Assembly: GCF_002127325.2 (NCBI RefSeq)
Contig: NC_035444.2
Location: 40,661,379-40,725,378, forward strand
DNA: 64,000 nucleotides
Source of the DNA: Helianthus annuus
Lineage: Eukaryota > Streptophyta > Magnoliopsida > Asterales > Asteraceae
Reading direction: 5' to 3'
Part shown: piece by piece, positions 33,849 through 44,497 of the stretch
Numbering within the stretch: position 1 is the stretch's first letter
Layout of the letters: the number at the start of each line of letters is the position of its first letter
Translations under genes and position numbers: made by a program
The notes under the pieces: model-generated
The model's input: the letters and a program-made list of their open reading frames with translations, nothing else
What the model was told of the DNA's origin: nothing
Databases searched by the model: none

Positions 33849-34330
33849 CTGTGGCACATATAGATCAGTGTCGGTTAGTACATTTTCCTAGAATGATATG
33901 TTTAATGTTTGTAATCATGTATCTATCTACATGGATAGCTTTAGTTGTGCATCATGTCTATGAGCATTTAATCTCTTACGTGGATAATGAAACATAAATC
34001 ACCAACCATTATAAATATGAAGAAAACCGCTTCTTTTTGGAGGGAAATGTATGTGTTCTTCTTTTTCAATGATGATCACTGCTCCGTTGGTCTTGAACTT
34101 GGTCGGGATCAATGTTGGTGATCCTGAACCGCAAGAATTGAAAATTTCTGGGCATTGATCGTCGGATTCAGCTTTTGTTTATTAAATTTTTCTCTCATTT
34201 GTTTTGAACATTCTCTCTCTTCTTCTGTTGTTGGGTGTCTCCTTGTGACATTGTTGAATCGGTCCCCTGTGAACTCGGGTTCTTTGTTTCTCTCTCTTTC
34301 GTAAATTTCTCACAGATTCGTGGTTGAAAC
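33849..34330 (-). promoter_or_regulatory. Presumed leader and proximal promoter of the myosin gene
   Basis: Upstream of exon 2 (acceptor GTGCCACAG|AGC) on the minus strand. Contains purine-rich GAAGAAGAGAGAGAATG-like leader sequence around 34,200-34,240. A clear TATA box, cap site or first-exon donor could not be fixed. The ATG|GTTGGT at 34,009 is a weak candidate for the one-codon first exon. Confidence 0.4.
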
Positions 34331-36400
34331 TCCAATTTCCCAATTTCTGCATGCCTAAATTAAGACAAGTTTTGTGTTTCTTTAGGATAGAAATGGAAAA
34401 GAACTGGAAAAAAATTATATATTCAAATTAATAAGAAATGGAAAAGAACTGGTTCATGTGTATGCTGCTTGGTGTTTTCCAATGTTTTCAAGATCCGATC
34501 GGACGTCGAACCGTGGAACCGGTCTCTTTAAAGGTCTACGGGTCGGACCGGATTCAAGAACCGGGATAATACATATACAATATTTACCTATCTATTCATG
34601 TATCTATCAGTTTTTATTTTTAAAATACTATATTTTTAAAATCTAATACTAATAAAAGAATACTTATAATGCCACATGGTAATTTCTCATTTAACATCCT
34701 TCTAATTAATGCCACATGGCATTTTCATATTTAATTCATTAATAATAAATATATATAATAATTAATATTTAATCCAAATGTATGATAACTCATTAATAAT
34801 ATATAATAATTAATATCTATTTCTAATTTATGGTTAAAAATATATATAAATGATCTAAAATTTTTAAAACTATGATTTTAGTACTTCTAAAAATAAAATA
34901 GTTTAAATTACAAAAGAAAAAAAAAAACAAAAATTATTATCCTTATCGGAGATTATCTATAAAATCAATATATGAGTTTTTATAACATATAAATAAAAGC
35001 TAAAAAAGAGTAATTAACCAGATGACTATCTCGCAACAAGACTAAATTTTATTGAACTCGATTTTAAAATGATAGACGGAGAGAACTTAAGGTTTTGAAG
35101 TTTTATAGATGAGATAATATTAAGATTTGTAGCTACATTGATATATGATGTGTTTTCAATTTAATAGAGCTAAAAAATATATTAATTTCATTTTATACCC
35201 ATTTGTAACATAGTCAATTACCTTTAATAATGAAAAGATTTTATTAATCGTATATAAACCTTTAACTTATTTCATAACTTTACAAATACTATTTATTAAT
35301 TAAATTCGCATAACAATTATTAAGAAAAATATCAAATCTAATTTATGTCATATCAATAAAATAGGCTTTTTACCGAGAAAGAGAAAAAGAACAACTTAAA
35401 TAATGAATTGTGTAAGCAGAATTGAGGTCTTAGAGATTTAGTTTAAATAAAAGTTATATTTAAAAGATACACAATGCTAAAAATTATTATTATTTATACA
35501 TTGTTATATGTAACGTAATACATAATTTCATTCATATTAAAAATATATAAATTTGTTTATTACATGTTTTTCAGTATTCAACCTTTGTAATACACACCTA
35601 TTATGGTACTTTCAGTATTACTGATGGGCCAGTTGTTTTTATGATAAATTCAAGTTACTTGTGTGAACCATTATATTATAATAGAAATTCGTTTATATAA
35701 AGTTTCGTTACTAATTAATATATAGGTGGTTAGTAATATAAAGTTTTTTAAAGACATATAATTATTTCTTTTTTACATTAACCACAAAATAATTCCTAAA
35801 AAATTAATAGAATCATTTCCTTGTACTTGTAGAAGCCAACTAGTGCCAGCCTCTCCTACGAAACCCAATTATGTTGTCAGCTTTTATTTCTTTAATTGAT
35901 GTACTCATTTTTTTAAGTTTATTCTCATTTAGTATTCTTGAGAAACCCTAACAGCCACTTATCTTCTCCATCATGGCTTCTCTGTGTTTTTATATTATCC
36001 GCCCTTATCATTTTCTCTCATATAAGTGTATGAAGCTGATTATGTATTTTATCTCTAGTCATTCTCTACTTTTTTCTTTAGATAAACAAATCATACAAGG
36101 GATTAAAACGAAGGATTGATACACCCGTGAGTTCGATGATTTGGGGGCGTGAAGTGTTGACGATGATGATTGATGAATGTCGAGGACGAACATGGCTGAA
36201 CCTCCGGCCCGACCTCTCCCGGTTACCGAATTTCTGGCCGAACCTCCGATCTAATGCTAAATGAACAAGCGAACCGGCCCGGTGAAGCTAGCGACTCTCG
36301 GCCCGACCGGTCCGGGTCTGAGAACATTGGGGTTTTCTTTTGGGTGAACAACACCAACAAATAATTTTGAATATTATTTCAGATATGTTCTAAAACAGGT
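34331..36400. other. AT-rich intergenic region, no gene seen
   Basis: Very AT-rich with repeated ATGCCACATGG (about 34,669-34,722) and many ATTAATAATATAT runs. A short GC-rich stretch with CGGCCCGACC occurs at 36,190-36,340. No protein-coding signal or defined mobile element boundary was found. Confidence 0.5.
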
Positions 36401-36456
36401 TACATAATGGCCCTAACTATTTGCACACCTTGACAGACTATCTACACACTTAGGGT

Positions 36457-36668
36457 TTACATACGCTGTATAGAGACCTATACGCAGCGTATAGGGTTAC
36501 CTCTATACGCTGCGTATAGGTCTCTACGCAGCGTATGTAAAGGGCAGGTACACGACCAGACAGTCAAACCTAGTACCATGTCAAATCAGTCTGACATACG
36601 CTGTGTATGTTCATAAAGTAAGACGCTGCGTATAGATCTATACGCAGCGTATGTTAGACTGATTTGAC
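36457..36668. repeat. Two long hairpins built from TATACGCAGCGTATA
   Basis: 36,457-36,540 forms arms of about 38 bp (TTACATACGCTG... pairing with ...CAGCGTATGTAA, two mismatches) around an 8-base loop. 36,580-36,668 forms another (GTCAAATCAGTCTGACATAC pairing with ...GTTAGACTGATTTGAC) whose interior again contains TATACGCAGCGTAT. A further half-site lies at 36,720. Confidence 0.85.
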
Positions 36669-36919
36669 AATGATACGATGTTGTCCGTGCACGTGAATAA
36701 AGCAATACGAGGAGTAGAGAGCTATACGTTGCGTATTTCAGTAAATTTAAAAGTCTATTTATCCATGCACTTCTGCTTCCCTTCGACTTCATCTGTGCAT
36801 CTTTTCATCTTCTTCACTAACAATTTATACCCAAATCAAAATCATTTGTTCTGTTTTTTGTTCAATTCATATGTTCTGTATATCTTCAGTTTCTCTGTAT
36901 CAAACACAATATTGTTAAA

Positions 36920-37543
36920 ATGTTATCATTTTGGAACGAGAATTATTTCGGTAATCATTATTCTAATGACACATGGGGAGCAAATGATGCCAATGAGGAG
37001 GAGGAGGTTGTGTCTGGAGTCCCTGTTGATCAAAAAACACAGTTGCCAGACTTGAACGAGACTCTCACTCCACCTGTTGATGAACCAAATTACCCGGCGC
37101 ATCAAGTGTATCCGGATTACGGATACGGGTATGAATCTCCGTACGTGCAACAAAGTGGATACGGTTATGAGCCCCGTAACACACCACTATATGATGATTA
37201 TGAACCATCTACCCCGGGCAATCCGTTTCAAATAAAGGAGGTATCACATTAATATTTGTATTATTTTTATAATTATTATTATTATTGTTAGAATTATATT
37301 GTTATTGTTATTGTTATTGTTATTATTATTATTATTATTATTGTTGTTGTTGTTGTTGTTATTATTATTATTATTATTATTATTGTTATTGTTGTTGTTG
37401 TTATTATTATTATTATTATTATTATTTTATTATTATTGTTGTTGTTGTTGTTGTTAAAAATTATATAACTATTTACAACATTATATTTATTATAATAAGA
37501 ATAATAATAATAATTATTATTTTTGTTATTATTTTTATTATTA

Positions 37544-37580
<37 letters not shown>

Positions 37581-37683
37581 GTTAAAATTATATAACTATT
37601 GACAACATTATATTTATTATAATTATAAATATAATTATTATTATTATTATTATTAAAATTATATAACTATTGACAACATTATA

Positions 37684-37737
<54 letters not shown>

Positions 37738-37760
37738 GTTGTTGTTGTTGTTGTTAAAAA

Positions 37761-37800
<40 letters not shown>

Positions 37801-37830
37801 GTTATTATTATTGTTATTATTATTGTTAAA

Positions 37831-37876
<46 letters not shown>

Positions 37877-38100
37877 TATTGTTGTAACGTAACTTTTTTT
37901 AGCGTTTCATGTCTCTAACCGATTTGAAGAATTGGGTACAAGAAACGGGAAAGGAGAATGGTTACGTAATTGTTACCCGCCGATCGAAAATTTTGGCGGT
38001 ACTACTAGGATGGTATGGCTTGTGTGCGACCGTAGTGGTGAGCACCGTAGTAAAGCAACAGTTAGGAAAGCTGGTAGCAAAAAAATCGGTTGCCCGTTTT
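36920..38100 (+). pseudogene. FAR1/MULE transposase-like N-terminal remnant, two exons
   Basis: Exon 36,920-37,240 encodes an acidic, Tyr/Pro-rich N-terminus (MLSFWNENYFGNHYSNDTWG, then PDYGYGYESPYV). A GT-AG intron (37,241-37,902) composed almost wholly of TTA/TTG microsatellite follows. The second exon from 37,903 encodes FMSLTDLKNWVQETGKENGY, then, after a one-base deletion near 37,990, GGTTRMVWLVCDRSGEHRSK...KKIGCPF. This is the FAR1-type DNA-binding domain found in MULE transposases and FAR1-related factors. The sequence then runs into palindromic DNA, and the transposase core and SWIM finger are absent. The frameshift and truncation indicate a pseudogene. Confidence 0.7.
37250..37885 (+). 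repeat. ~600-bp TTA/TTG/ATT microsatellite complex
   Basis: Long tracts of TTA and TTG triplets alternate with three near-identical AAATTATATAACTATTGACA-like islands (37,455, 37,585, 37,656), so larger tandem units overlie the triplet repeat. Apparent Leu/Ile/Tyr-only frames here are low-complexity artefacts. Confidence 0.92.
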
Positions 38101-38325
38101 AACGACGATCTTAGTTTCGATGCTCGTAAGGCGCGTACGGACCTAACGAGCGTCGAAACTAAGTTCGTCGTTAAAATATATTTTTTTATTATTTACTCGA
38201 AGTCGAACCGTAAGGCGCGTAGGTCCCTAACGAGCGTTGGCACTAAGATCGTCATTTTATATTTTAACGACGAAGTTAGTATCGACGCTCGTTAGGGACC
38301 TACGCGCCTTACGGTTCGACTTCGA
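38097..38325. repeat. Two perfect or near-perfect long palindromes
   Basis: 38,097-38,176: arms TTTTAACGACGATCTTAGTT... and its complement ...AACTAAGTTCGTCGTTAAAA. 38,198-38,325: arms of about 50 bp beginning CGAAGTCGAACCGTAAGGCG and ending in its complement CGCCTTACGGTTCGACTTCG. The two share the GCTCGTTAGG/TAAGGCGCGTA vocabulary, repeated again at 38,606-38,770. Confidence 0.85.
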
Positions 38326-38347
38326 CTAAATAATAAAAAAAAAAATA

Positions 38348-38603
38348 CTCCCTCCGTCCCATTAAAAGTGTCATACTTTGAATTTTCAAAGTCTTTATTT
38401 GTAAACTTTGACCTTAAATAATTTTGTTTGTGTTAGATAATACTTGATGAAAGTTATATGATTTGAGTGTGTTTTACAAGTATTTTTATCGGGTTAATTT
38501 TCATCAAGTTTATATAACACAAAAAATATATAATTAAAGTCAAAGTTTATAAATAAAGACTTTGAAAATTCAAAATAAGACACATTTAATGGGACGGAGG
38601 TAG
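38348..38603. mobile_element. Stowaway-type MITE
   Basis: 256-bp element with termini CTCCCTCCGTCCC and GGGACGGAGGTAG flanked by TA on both sides; arms extend inward (AAAGTCTTTATTTGTAAACT versus its inverted form). TIR and TA target are diagnostic of Tc1/mariner-derived Stowaway MITEs. It is inserted within the palindrome cluster. Confidence 0.9.
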
Positions 38604-38801
38604 TATATTTTAACGACGAACTTAGTTTCGACGCTCGTTAGGCCCGTACGCGCCTTACGGACGACTTAGACTAAATAATAAAAAATATATAATTTAACGA
38701 CGATCTTTGTTTCGACGCTCGTAAGGCACGTAGGTCCGTTACGCGCGTCGAAATCCGTAACGATTCAAAAATATATTGTTTTTTTTATCCTCATTTAGTC
38801 G

Positions 38802-39560
38802 ATGTCGTCTGATTATTATTTACTGACTGGTTTCCTTTTGTGCAGGTATTTGCACAAAATGATTTCCACTTCGATCACTACTCGAAACAAAAGTCGGGAG
38901 TGGTGTACCAGTGGTGACTTGTTTTTCTTATATTGCCTCTTATACAAGAGGCCGTGTGCTCTCGCCTATGGGTTGGCGCAGTACTTCGCCTCCGCGCATC
39001 ATCGACAGGAGCGCGGACTGTTATACGGCGGCGCCTACGTGACTAGGATAGCCCTTTCGTTGGGCTATCATCAGGAGAATGACCGCGACCGTGTAGGCCC
39101 GGCGAAACAGCCGAAGCGGATGGGGATGAACACGTTATCCGGAATGCACGTTACCAAAGAATTCCCATGCGGGAAGTGGTTAAAGAATCAGGATGGCGAG
39201 CAATACCAGCTTACACAGCTGCCGGCACAGTTCGCTCCGGTATTTCCCCCGCGCGATCCAGAGGTGCCGGAGCCGCATGAGTCGGCCGTCGTCATTCCGG
39301 AGCCACCACAGCCGCATGGACCACCCGGGGCGCCTCAGTTCCCACGCCATGTTTGGCCCGGTCCTGACCCATCACATCAGCGGCTACGTCGGGATGTTGA
39401 AAGGAACAACTATCTGTTGGAGTGGGTGGCTGCGGAGCTGCACGAGCGCCGACAGCGTGACGGGTTACCTCCACGACCCTTCATTACGGATGCGAAATGG
39501 AATCAGCATCAGCAGCAGGAGCAACAGCAGGAGCAACGGCAGGAGCAGCAACAGCCATAG
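38802..39560 (+). CDS. Retrotransposon ORF1-like protein (Athila ORF1 type), intact frame
   Basis: Open frame of 252 codons. From residue 15 on it reads RYLHKMISTSITTRNKSREW, then GDLFFLYCLLYKRPCALAYG and LYGGAYVTRIALSLGY, a pattern I associate with the Arabidopsis retrotransposon ORF-1 family, followed by a Pro-rich middle and a Gln-rich tail ending QQEQRQEQQQP. A strong acceptor TTTTGTGCAG|GTATTTG at 38,845/38,846 suggests the true exon starts there and that the ATG at 38,802 may be fortuitous. GC content (over 55 percent) contrasts with the AT-rich surroundings. No LTRs, gag or pol accompany it. Function unknown; TE-derived or domesticated are both possible. Confidence 0.55.
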   Translation: MSSDYYLLTGFLLCRYLHKMISTSITTRNKSREWCTSGDLFFLYCLLYKRPCALAYGLAQYFASAHHRQERGLLYGGAYVTRIALSLGYHQENDRDRVGPAKQPKRMGMNTLSGMHVTKEFPCGKWLKNQDGEQYQLTQLPAQFAPVFPPRDPEVPEPHESAVVIPEPPQPHGPPGAPQFPRHVWPGPDPSHQRLRRDVERNNYLLEWVAAELHERRQRDGLPPRPFITDAKWNQHQQQEQQQEQRQEQQQP

Positions 39561-39927
39561 TATTTTATCATTTTATCATTTTGTTATGTATGCACAAACT
39601 TTTGCTGTATATATCAAACTTTTAGTGTACATATAAAACTTTTACTGTAAACGGTTTAACATATTCGAACAGTACCCGGGTATTTCCACTTATTTAAGCT
39701 ATAATATTTTAACGTTATAGTATTCGAACCGTATATACGCTTTTCAAAATTTTAACATTATACCCTTTTCGACGACATCGACTAAATAAATTAACGATGA
39801 CGACGACTAAATAATAAAAAAAACATTATATATTTTTAACTCGTTATATATTTTAAGCGAGTTAACGTTGTAACCGGGTGAGAATTTATACCACAAATAG
39901 GCCGAATGTTGAAACAAAATTCTGAAA

Positions 39928-40070
39928 GGTTATATACGCTGCGTATAGAGCTATACGCAGCGTATATAAACCTTGTAAAAATCTGATGCTTCAAACCTAC
40001 CAAAATGACCCCAAATTTTCAAATGGTATATATACGCTGCGTAGAGAACTATACGCAGCGTATATAAACC
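39928..40070. repeat. Second cluster of TATACGCAGCGTATA hairpins
   Basis: GGTTATATACGCTGCGTATA...TATACGCAGCGTATATAAACC (39,928-39,972) and a similar copy at 40,025-40,070. Each is a self-complementary hairpin with arms of about 20 bp and 3-6 bp loops, mirroring the cluster at 36.4-36.7 kb on the other side of the FAR1/ORF1 block. Confidence 0.82.
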
Positions 40071-41043
40071 TTGTTTTCTATGCAATGATTGGTTATTAAG
40101 CACTGAGATCCATGGTTTATCTAATAGTTATTCAAACTTCAATTAATATTTAACTATTTAGTTTTTTTTTAACTTATTGTACCCATTACTTGTTTTATTG
40201 TAACTTTGTTTATGTATATTTTTTAAATATACTAAAGGTTCCTTAAAACTGATATGTGCCCACAAGTTTCACAACTGAAAAGGTTAAAAATAAAATAATA
40301 TAGGAAGAAAAGGTTAAAATAAAAATAATACATGAAGAAACATTGAAATAGTTCTTTCTAAATATATATATTTAATAAAAGGACTAAATGTAAAGAAATA
40401 TTATATAAATATTCACACTAAACGTATCTATACCTAAATAATACATAATTTCAATTATATTTTATCTCAAAATATTATATTATAATTTCTAAATCTTATT
40501 ACTAACTGTTTAATATTTTTTATTCAACTCGTGTCCCATGTTATACAAGTGATTGTAACCTAATAATTATATACTAGCCGCACAGGGCCCCTAAGGGCTC
40601 CCCAATTCTCAGGGATGACCATAGGTAAAAGAAAAAAAAATTAAAAGGGCCCATTTTTACTAGGTACACAGGGAAGGGGGCTAGACATTTCACGAACGGG
40701 TCTATGTAAAAAAAAAAAAATTAGGATACCCCTGAATTTTTACTCTAGTTCCGCCACTGTTCCAAATTAAACTTTGATGGTGTAATGAAACATGAAATTT
40801 ATAAGGGGCAGTCAATCAGTAGACTAAAACAAACAAAAGGAGCCATAATTGTTTCTGAATTTAAAAATGAAGATCCGGAAAAAACCCGGGTGATCTTGTA
40901 CATCCATCGAAGAAGACACACTGGGTGGTTTTTTATTTTATTTGATTGTGTGTCAAGTTTGGCCCTTTAGGATGTTGAGCATTTTTACACATAGCGCATG
41001 CTCATAATAATCCTTAAAACAACTTTAAAAAAAGACATTTTAG
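40071..41043. other. AT-rich spacer, no gene seen
   Basis: AT-rich with a short GC-rich patch (CGCACAGGGCCCCTAAGGG near 40,580). Open frames here are short and without recognisable domains. Confidence 0.5.
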
Positions 41044-42281
41044 TGTAACACCCTAGTTTGAAAACATGATTTAATCAATTAATTATCAACGAAAAAAACG
41101 GTCCCCAAAATTTTCATTTAACAATTTACAGTTGATCTCAATTGCAAATTGTATTTCTTTAAGACTATTAGTTAGGTGTTACAATCCTTCCATGAGGAGT
41201 ATGTTCATAATCTACATAATGAATCATTAATCCTTGTCCGACTCATACAATTAAAACTCCAGACTCAATCTTCAATGTCATGAATTTGAGCTCCAAGACC
41301 ACATACCTGGAGCACACACGACACATCATTAGCGAAGCTAAGTGAATGGTATATCACGTGTAATGCACTATAAGCAAGGAAATATACACCCAACCTTTAT
41401 TTCTTATAACAAGTTACATTCTAAATCATACAATCATTCTTTACCACACTTGATAAAGCTATACGTCCAAAATCCATCTTTAGTATGCTCCAGTTTGATA
41501 CTCAATATGAAATCACACTATCCATAATCAAGTTAGTCCATACATTCCAAATATATACTTGCAAACGATCTAAGATCGTATTCGTTTGGTTGAGTTATCA
41601 CTCATAAATCCAACTAATTTAGCACAACTCAAGGCAAAACATAATACGTAGATTTGGAAACCAAGTACATTTCATCCGAACACCTCATAGGTTTTGACAC
41701 ATCCAAAACTTATAATAAATCTAAAATATAGACAATACATTCACAGCATTCTGTATTAGCATAATCATATATTTCTAACTCACACTTCCTAAACCAATTT
41801 AATAATTTAAACAAGTGCTACACGAGTCTTAAGACTCACTCTAAGAATTTATACAATAGGATTCTCCGATCACTCGCATACTTACCAATGGGCAAAAACC
41901 CCAATAGCACATAAAGTATTCAACAAGGTAAACAATATAAATTAACATTTACTAATCATAAGAATTAACCACTCACCTTTGCCCGTAGGAAATATAAAAT
42001 CTTTATATTGTTATTGTCAATCTTGTCCCGTCGATTCTCAAGCTTTAGCATACCTTCTCGCGTATGGGTCCGCGTACGTTAATTTCTTCGTAACCGACAT
42101 GCAATGAGATCAGATTATGTTTCTGCATTCTCTTTTTCTTGACAAGCGTTTCTCCGGTCACAGATTGCACATGCAATGCCATTAAACAATCCATGCAACA
42201 CAATCAACTTCCTGATTTTCATACAAATAAATTTTTTCGTACAAATAAATTGTTATAAACTGTTCAACGGCAAAACCATAG

Positions 42282-42345
42282 TTTTAGATAATATTATATA
42301 TTTGTTTAAGTTGTGATTTATGGAGGTCCCTATGTTTAATATTGC

Positions 42346-42394
<49 letters not shown>

Positions 42395-43685
42395 CTATGT
42401 TCTCATTCTAGAATCAAGAGATATAATTCCTTCATTTAAACATGGTATCAGAGCTATATACGGTCTTAAACAAGCGCTCAGGGCCTGGTTTCATCGCTTA
42501 AGTCTATTCCTCATTGACAACGGCTTCGTTTGCAGTCGTGCGGATCCTTCTTTGTTCATTTACAAAAATGGATCTTGTCTTATGTATCTCCTTTTATATG
42601 TTGATGACCTTATCTTGACTGGAAATCAACCTTCTATCCTCACATCATTCATATCCCGACTTAACTCAGAATTTGCTATAAAAGATCTAGGGAAACTCAA
42701 TTATTTTTTGGGACTGGAGGTTACCTACACGCATCATGGTCTTTTTTTAACCAATCCAAATACACCTTAGATATTTTAACCCGTGCTAAGATGTTGGATG
42801 CAAAACCTGTTCCAACACCTTTAAGCACCAATACTTCTTTTGTTTCTACAGGGGACTTATTCTCGGATGCTACTATATACGGGTCTATTGTAGGTGCTCT
42901 CCAGTACTTGACGATCACGAGGCCTGACATCTCATATGCTGTGAATCAAGTCAGTCAGTTTTTGCATGCTCCCACCACTGCTCACTTCCAGGAAGTAAAA
43001 CGGATTTTACGCTATCTCAAAGGGATGATCTCTTATGGATTGCATTACAGTCGACCCACTCAGATGATGTTGCTTGGTTACTCTAATGTTGATTGGGCTC
43101 GCTGCTTGGAAAGAAGACTTTCCACTTACGGATATTCAATATTTTTGGGTGGCAATCTCATTTCGTGGAGTGCAAAGAAACAACCAAGTGTTGCTCGCTC
43201 TAGTTGTGAATCAAAATATCGGGCCATGGCAAACATGGCCACGGAAATTGTGTGGTTAACTCATCTTCTTCAGGAACTTTATGCCCTTCTACCGAGCAGG
43301 CCGACAATTTTATGTGACAATCAAAGTGCAATTTTTCTCACTCAGAACCACCTGGTGGCTCATAAACAAACTAAACACATAGATCTTGATTATCATTCTT
43401 TGCGTGAGCTGGTTGCTGTCGAGAAACTAACTACTAAATTTATTCCAACCAAACTTCAGGTGGCTGACATTTTTACAAAGAGTCTTCGTCTTCTTAATTC
43501 AATGTTCTTCGTTAAATGCTACGGCTTGGTCCTCCACTATTCAACTTTTGGGGGGATGTTAGATAATATTATATATTTGTTGAAGTTGTGATTTATGGAG
43601 GTCCCTATGTGTAATATCGCCTCCTATATATATGTATCCATGTTCTCATTCTAGAATCAAGTGATATAATTTATTCATTTAAACA
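42282..43685 (+). mobile_element. Internally deleted Ty1-copia element (1.4 kb)
   Basis: LTRs 42,282-42,442 and 43,557-43,685 are flanked by CATAG on both sides (42,277-42,281; 43,686-43,690). The 5' LTR begins TTTTAGATAA where the 3' LTR has TGTTAGATAA, and it has an expanded TA microsatellite (42,347-42,388). The primer site TGGTATCAGAGC (42,443-42,454) joins directly to the middle of RT, so gag, protease, integrase and half of RT are deleted. Confidence 0.92.
42455..43590 (+). pseudogene. Truncated copia RT-RNase H
   Basis: Begins in TATATACGGTCTTAAACAAG (YGLKQALRAWFHRL) right after the primer site, contains the YVDD box (LLYVDDLILTG), breaks near 42,765 (frame change after YTHHGLFLT), and continues through [41 protein letters not shown] and VADIFTKSL. 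Non-functional. Confidence 0.9.
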
Positions 43686-44497
43686 CATAGTTCACAACCT
43701 CTGATCAGAATTTCCTTCGGAGGGATTAAATATCCATATATCAGAAAGCTACAGTCAAAATTTCAGCTAATTCCAACGGTCGGATGTTCCCAAAAATCGA
43801 TTATACTAGGCTGTGCTTTTAACAAAACGAAAATACGAACAACTTTGCAAACGAAAATCGATTATACTAGGTTGTGCTTTTAACAAAACGAAACCATGAT
43901 CATCTATCTCTTAGGAACGTCATACACAAAAATCAAGTTGTTTCAACGGTTAGATTTTCTGGATCGGCCAGATATTTGCAACCGTGTAATTGAAAAACAT
44001 TCTGGATAGATTATTATTCAACTATTTTAACAACTTTAAGAATAGATTTTGAGAAATCGAAGCTTACCATTGCATTCATAGCATCGATAAATGGCTCCAG
44101 GGTGAAACCCGCAACTCTGGCCGCATCCAGCCACCGCGAACCACCACGAAACACCATCGGACCGCCGCTACCGGCCACTACTTCCTCTCTCTAGCCTTAT
44201 CTCTCTTCTTTCTCTCTCTAACTATATAAAATCTGCTACAAATGAGAAAAAAGAGCCTATTTATACATTGAACTTATTATAATTTACCCCCCTCAAGTTA
44301 ACAATAGCCCTTCAATTTTCGATGAGTCATAAGCGCTATTGCCTTGCACCAAGCTAGTCATATTTCTCGATGTATATTACTAAAATATACCACATTAATA
44401 TATATTACTACTCATCGAATTCTTTTCCTTCGTAAATAACCGCCAACGAATAATAATAATAACATTTTATAAATACACCCGAAAATGAGATGTTACA

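Larger units (their letters stand above)
41044..44497 (-). repeat. 3' LTR of the LARD-like element, split by a copia insertion
   Basis: About 2.05 kb once the 1.4 kb copia element and its duplication are removed. Plus-strand 41,044-41,990 aligns with 54,104-55,044. The other half is unique here because the 5' LTR is truncated. Confidence 0.75.

Noticed and set aside
34620..36060. Possible Helitron (TCTAATACTAATAAAAG-like start)
   Set aside because: No CTRR end with a preceding hairpin and no Rep/helicase coding were found; AT-rich sequence gives such matches by chance.
37285..37918. Long Leu/Ile/Tyr/Cys-only frames
   Set aside because: Translations of TTA/TTG/TAT microsatellite, not proteins.
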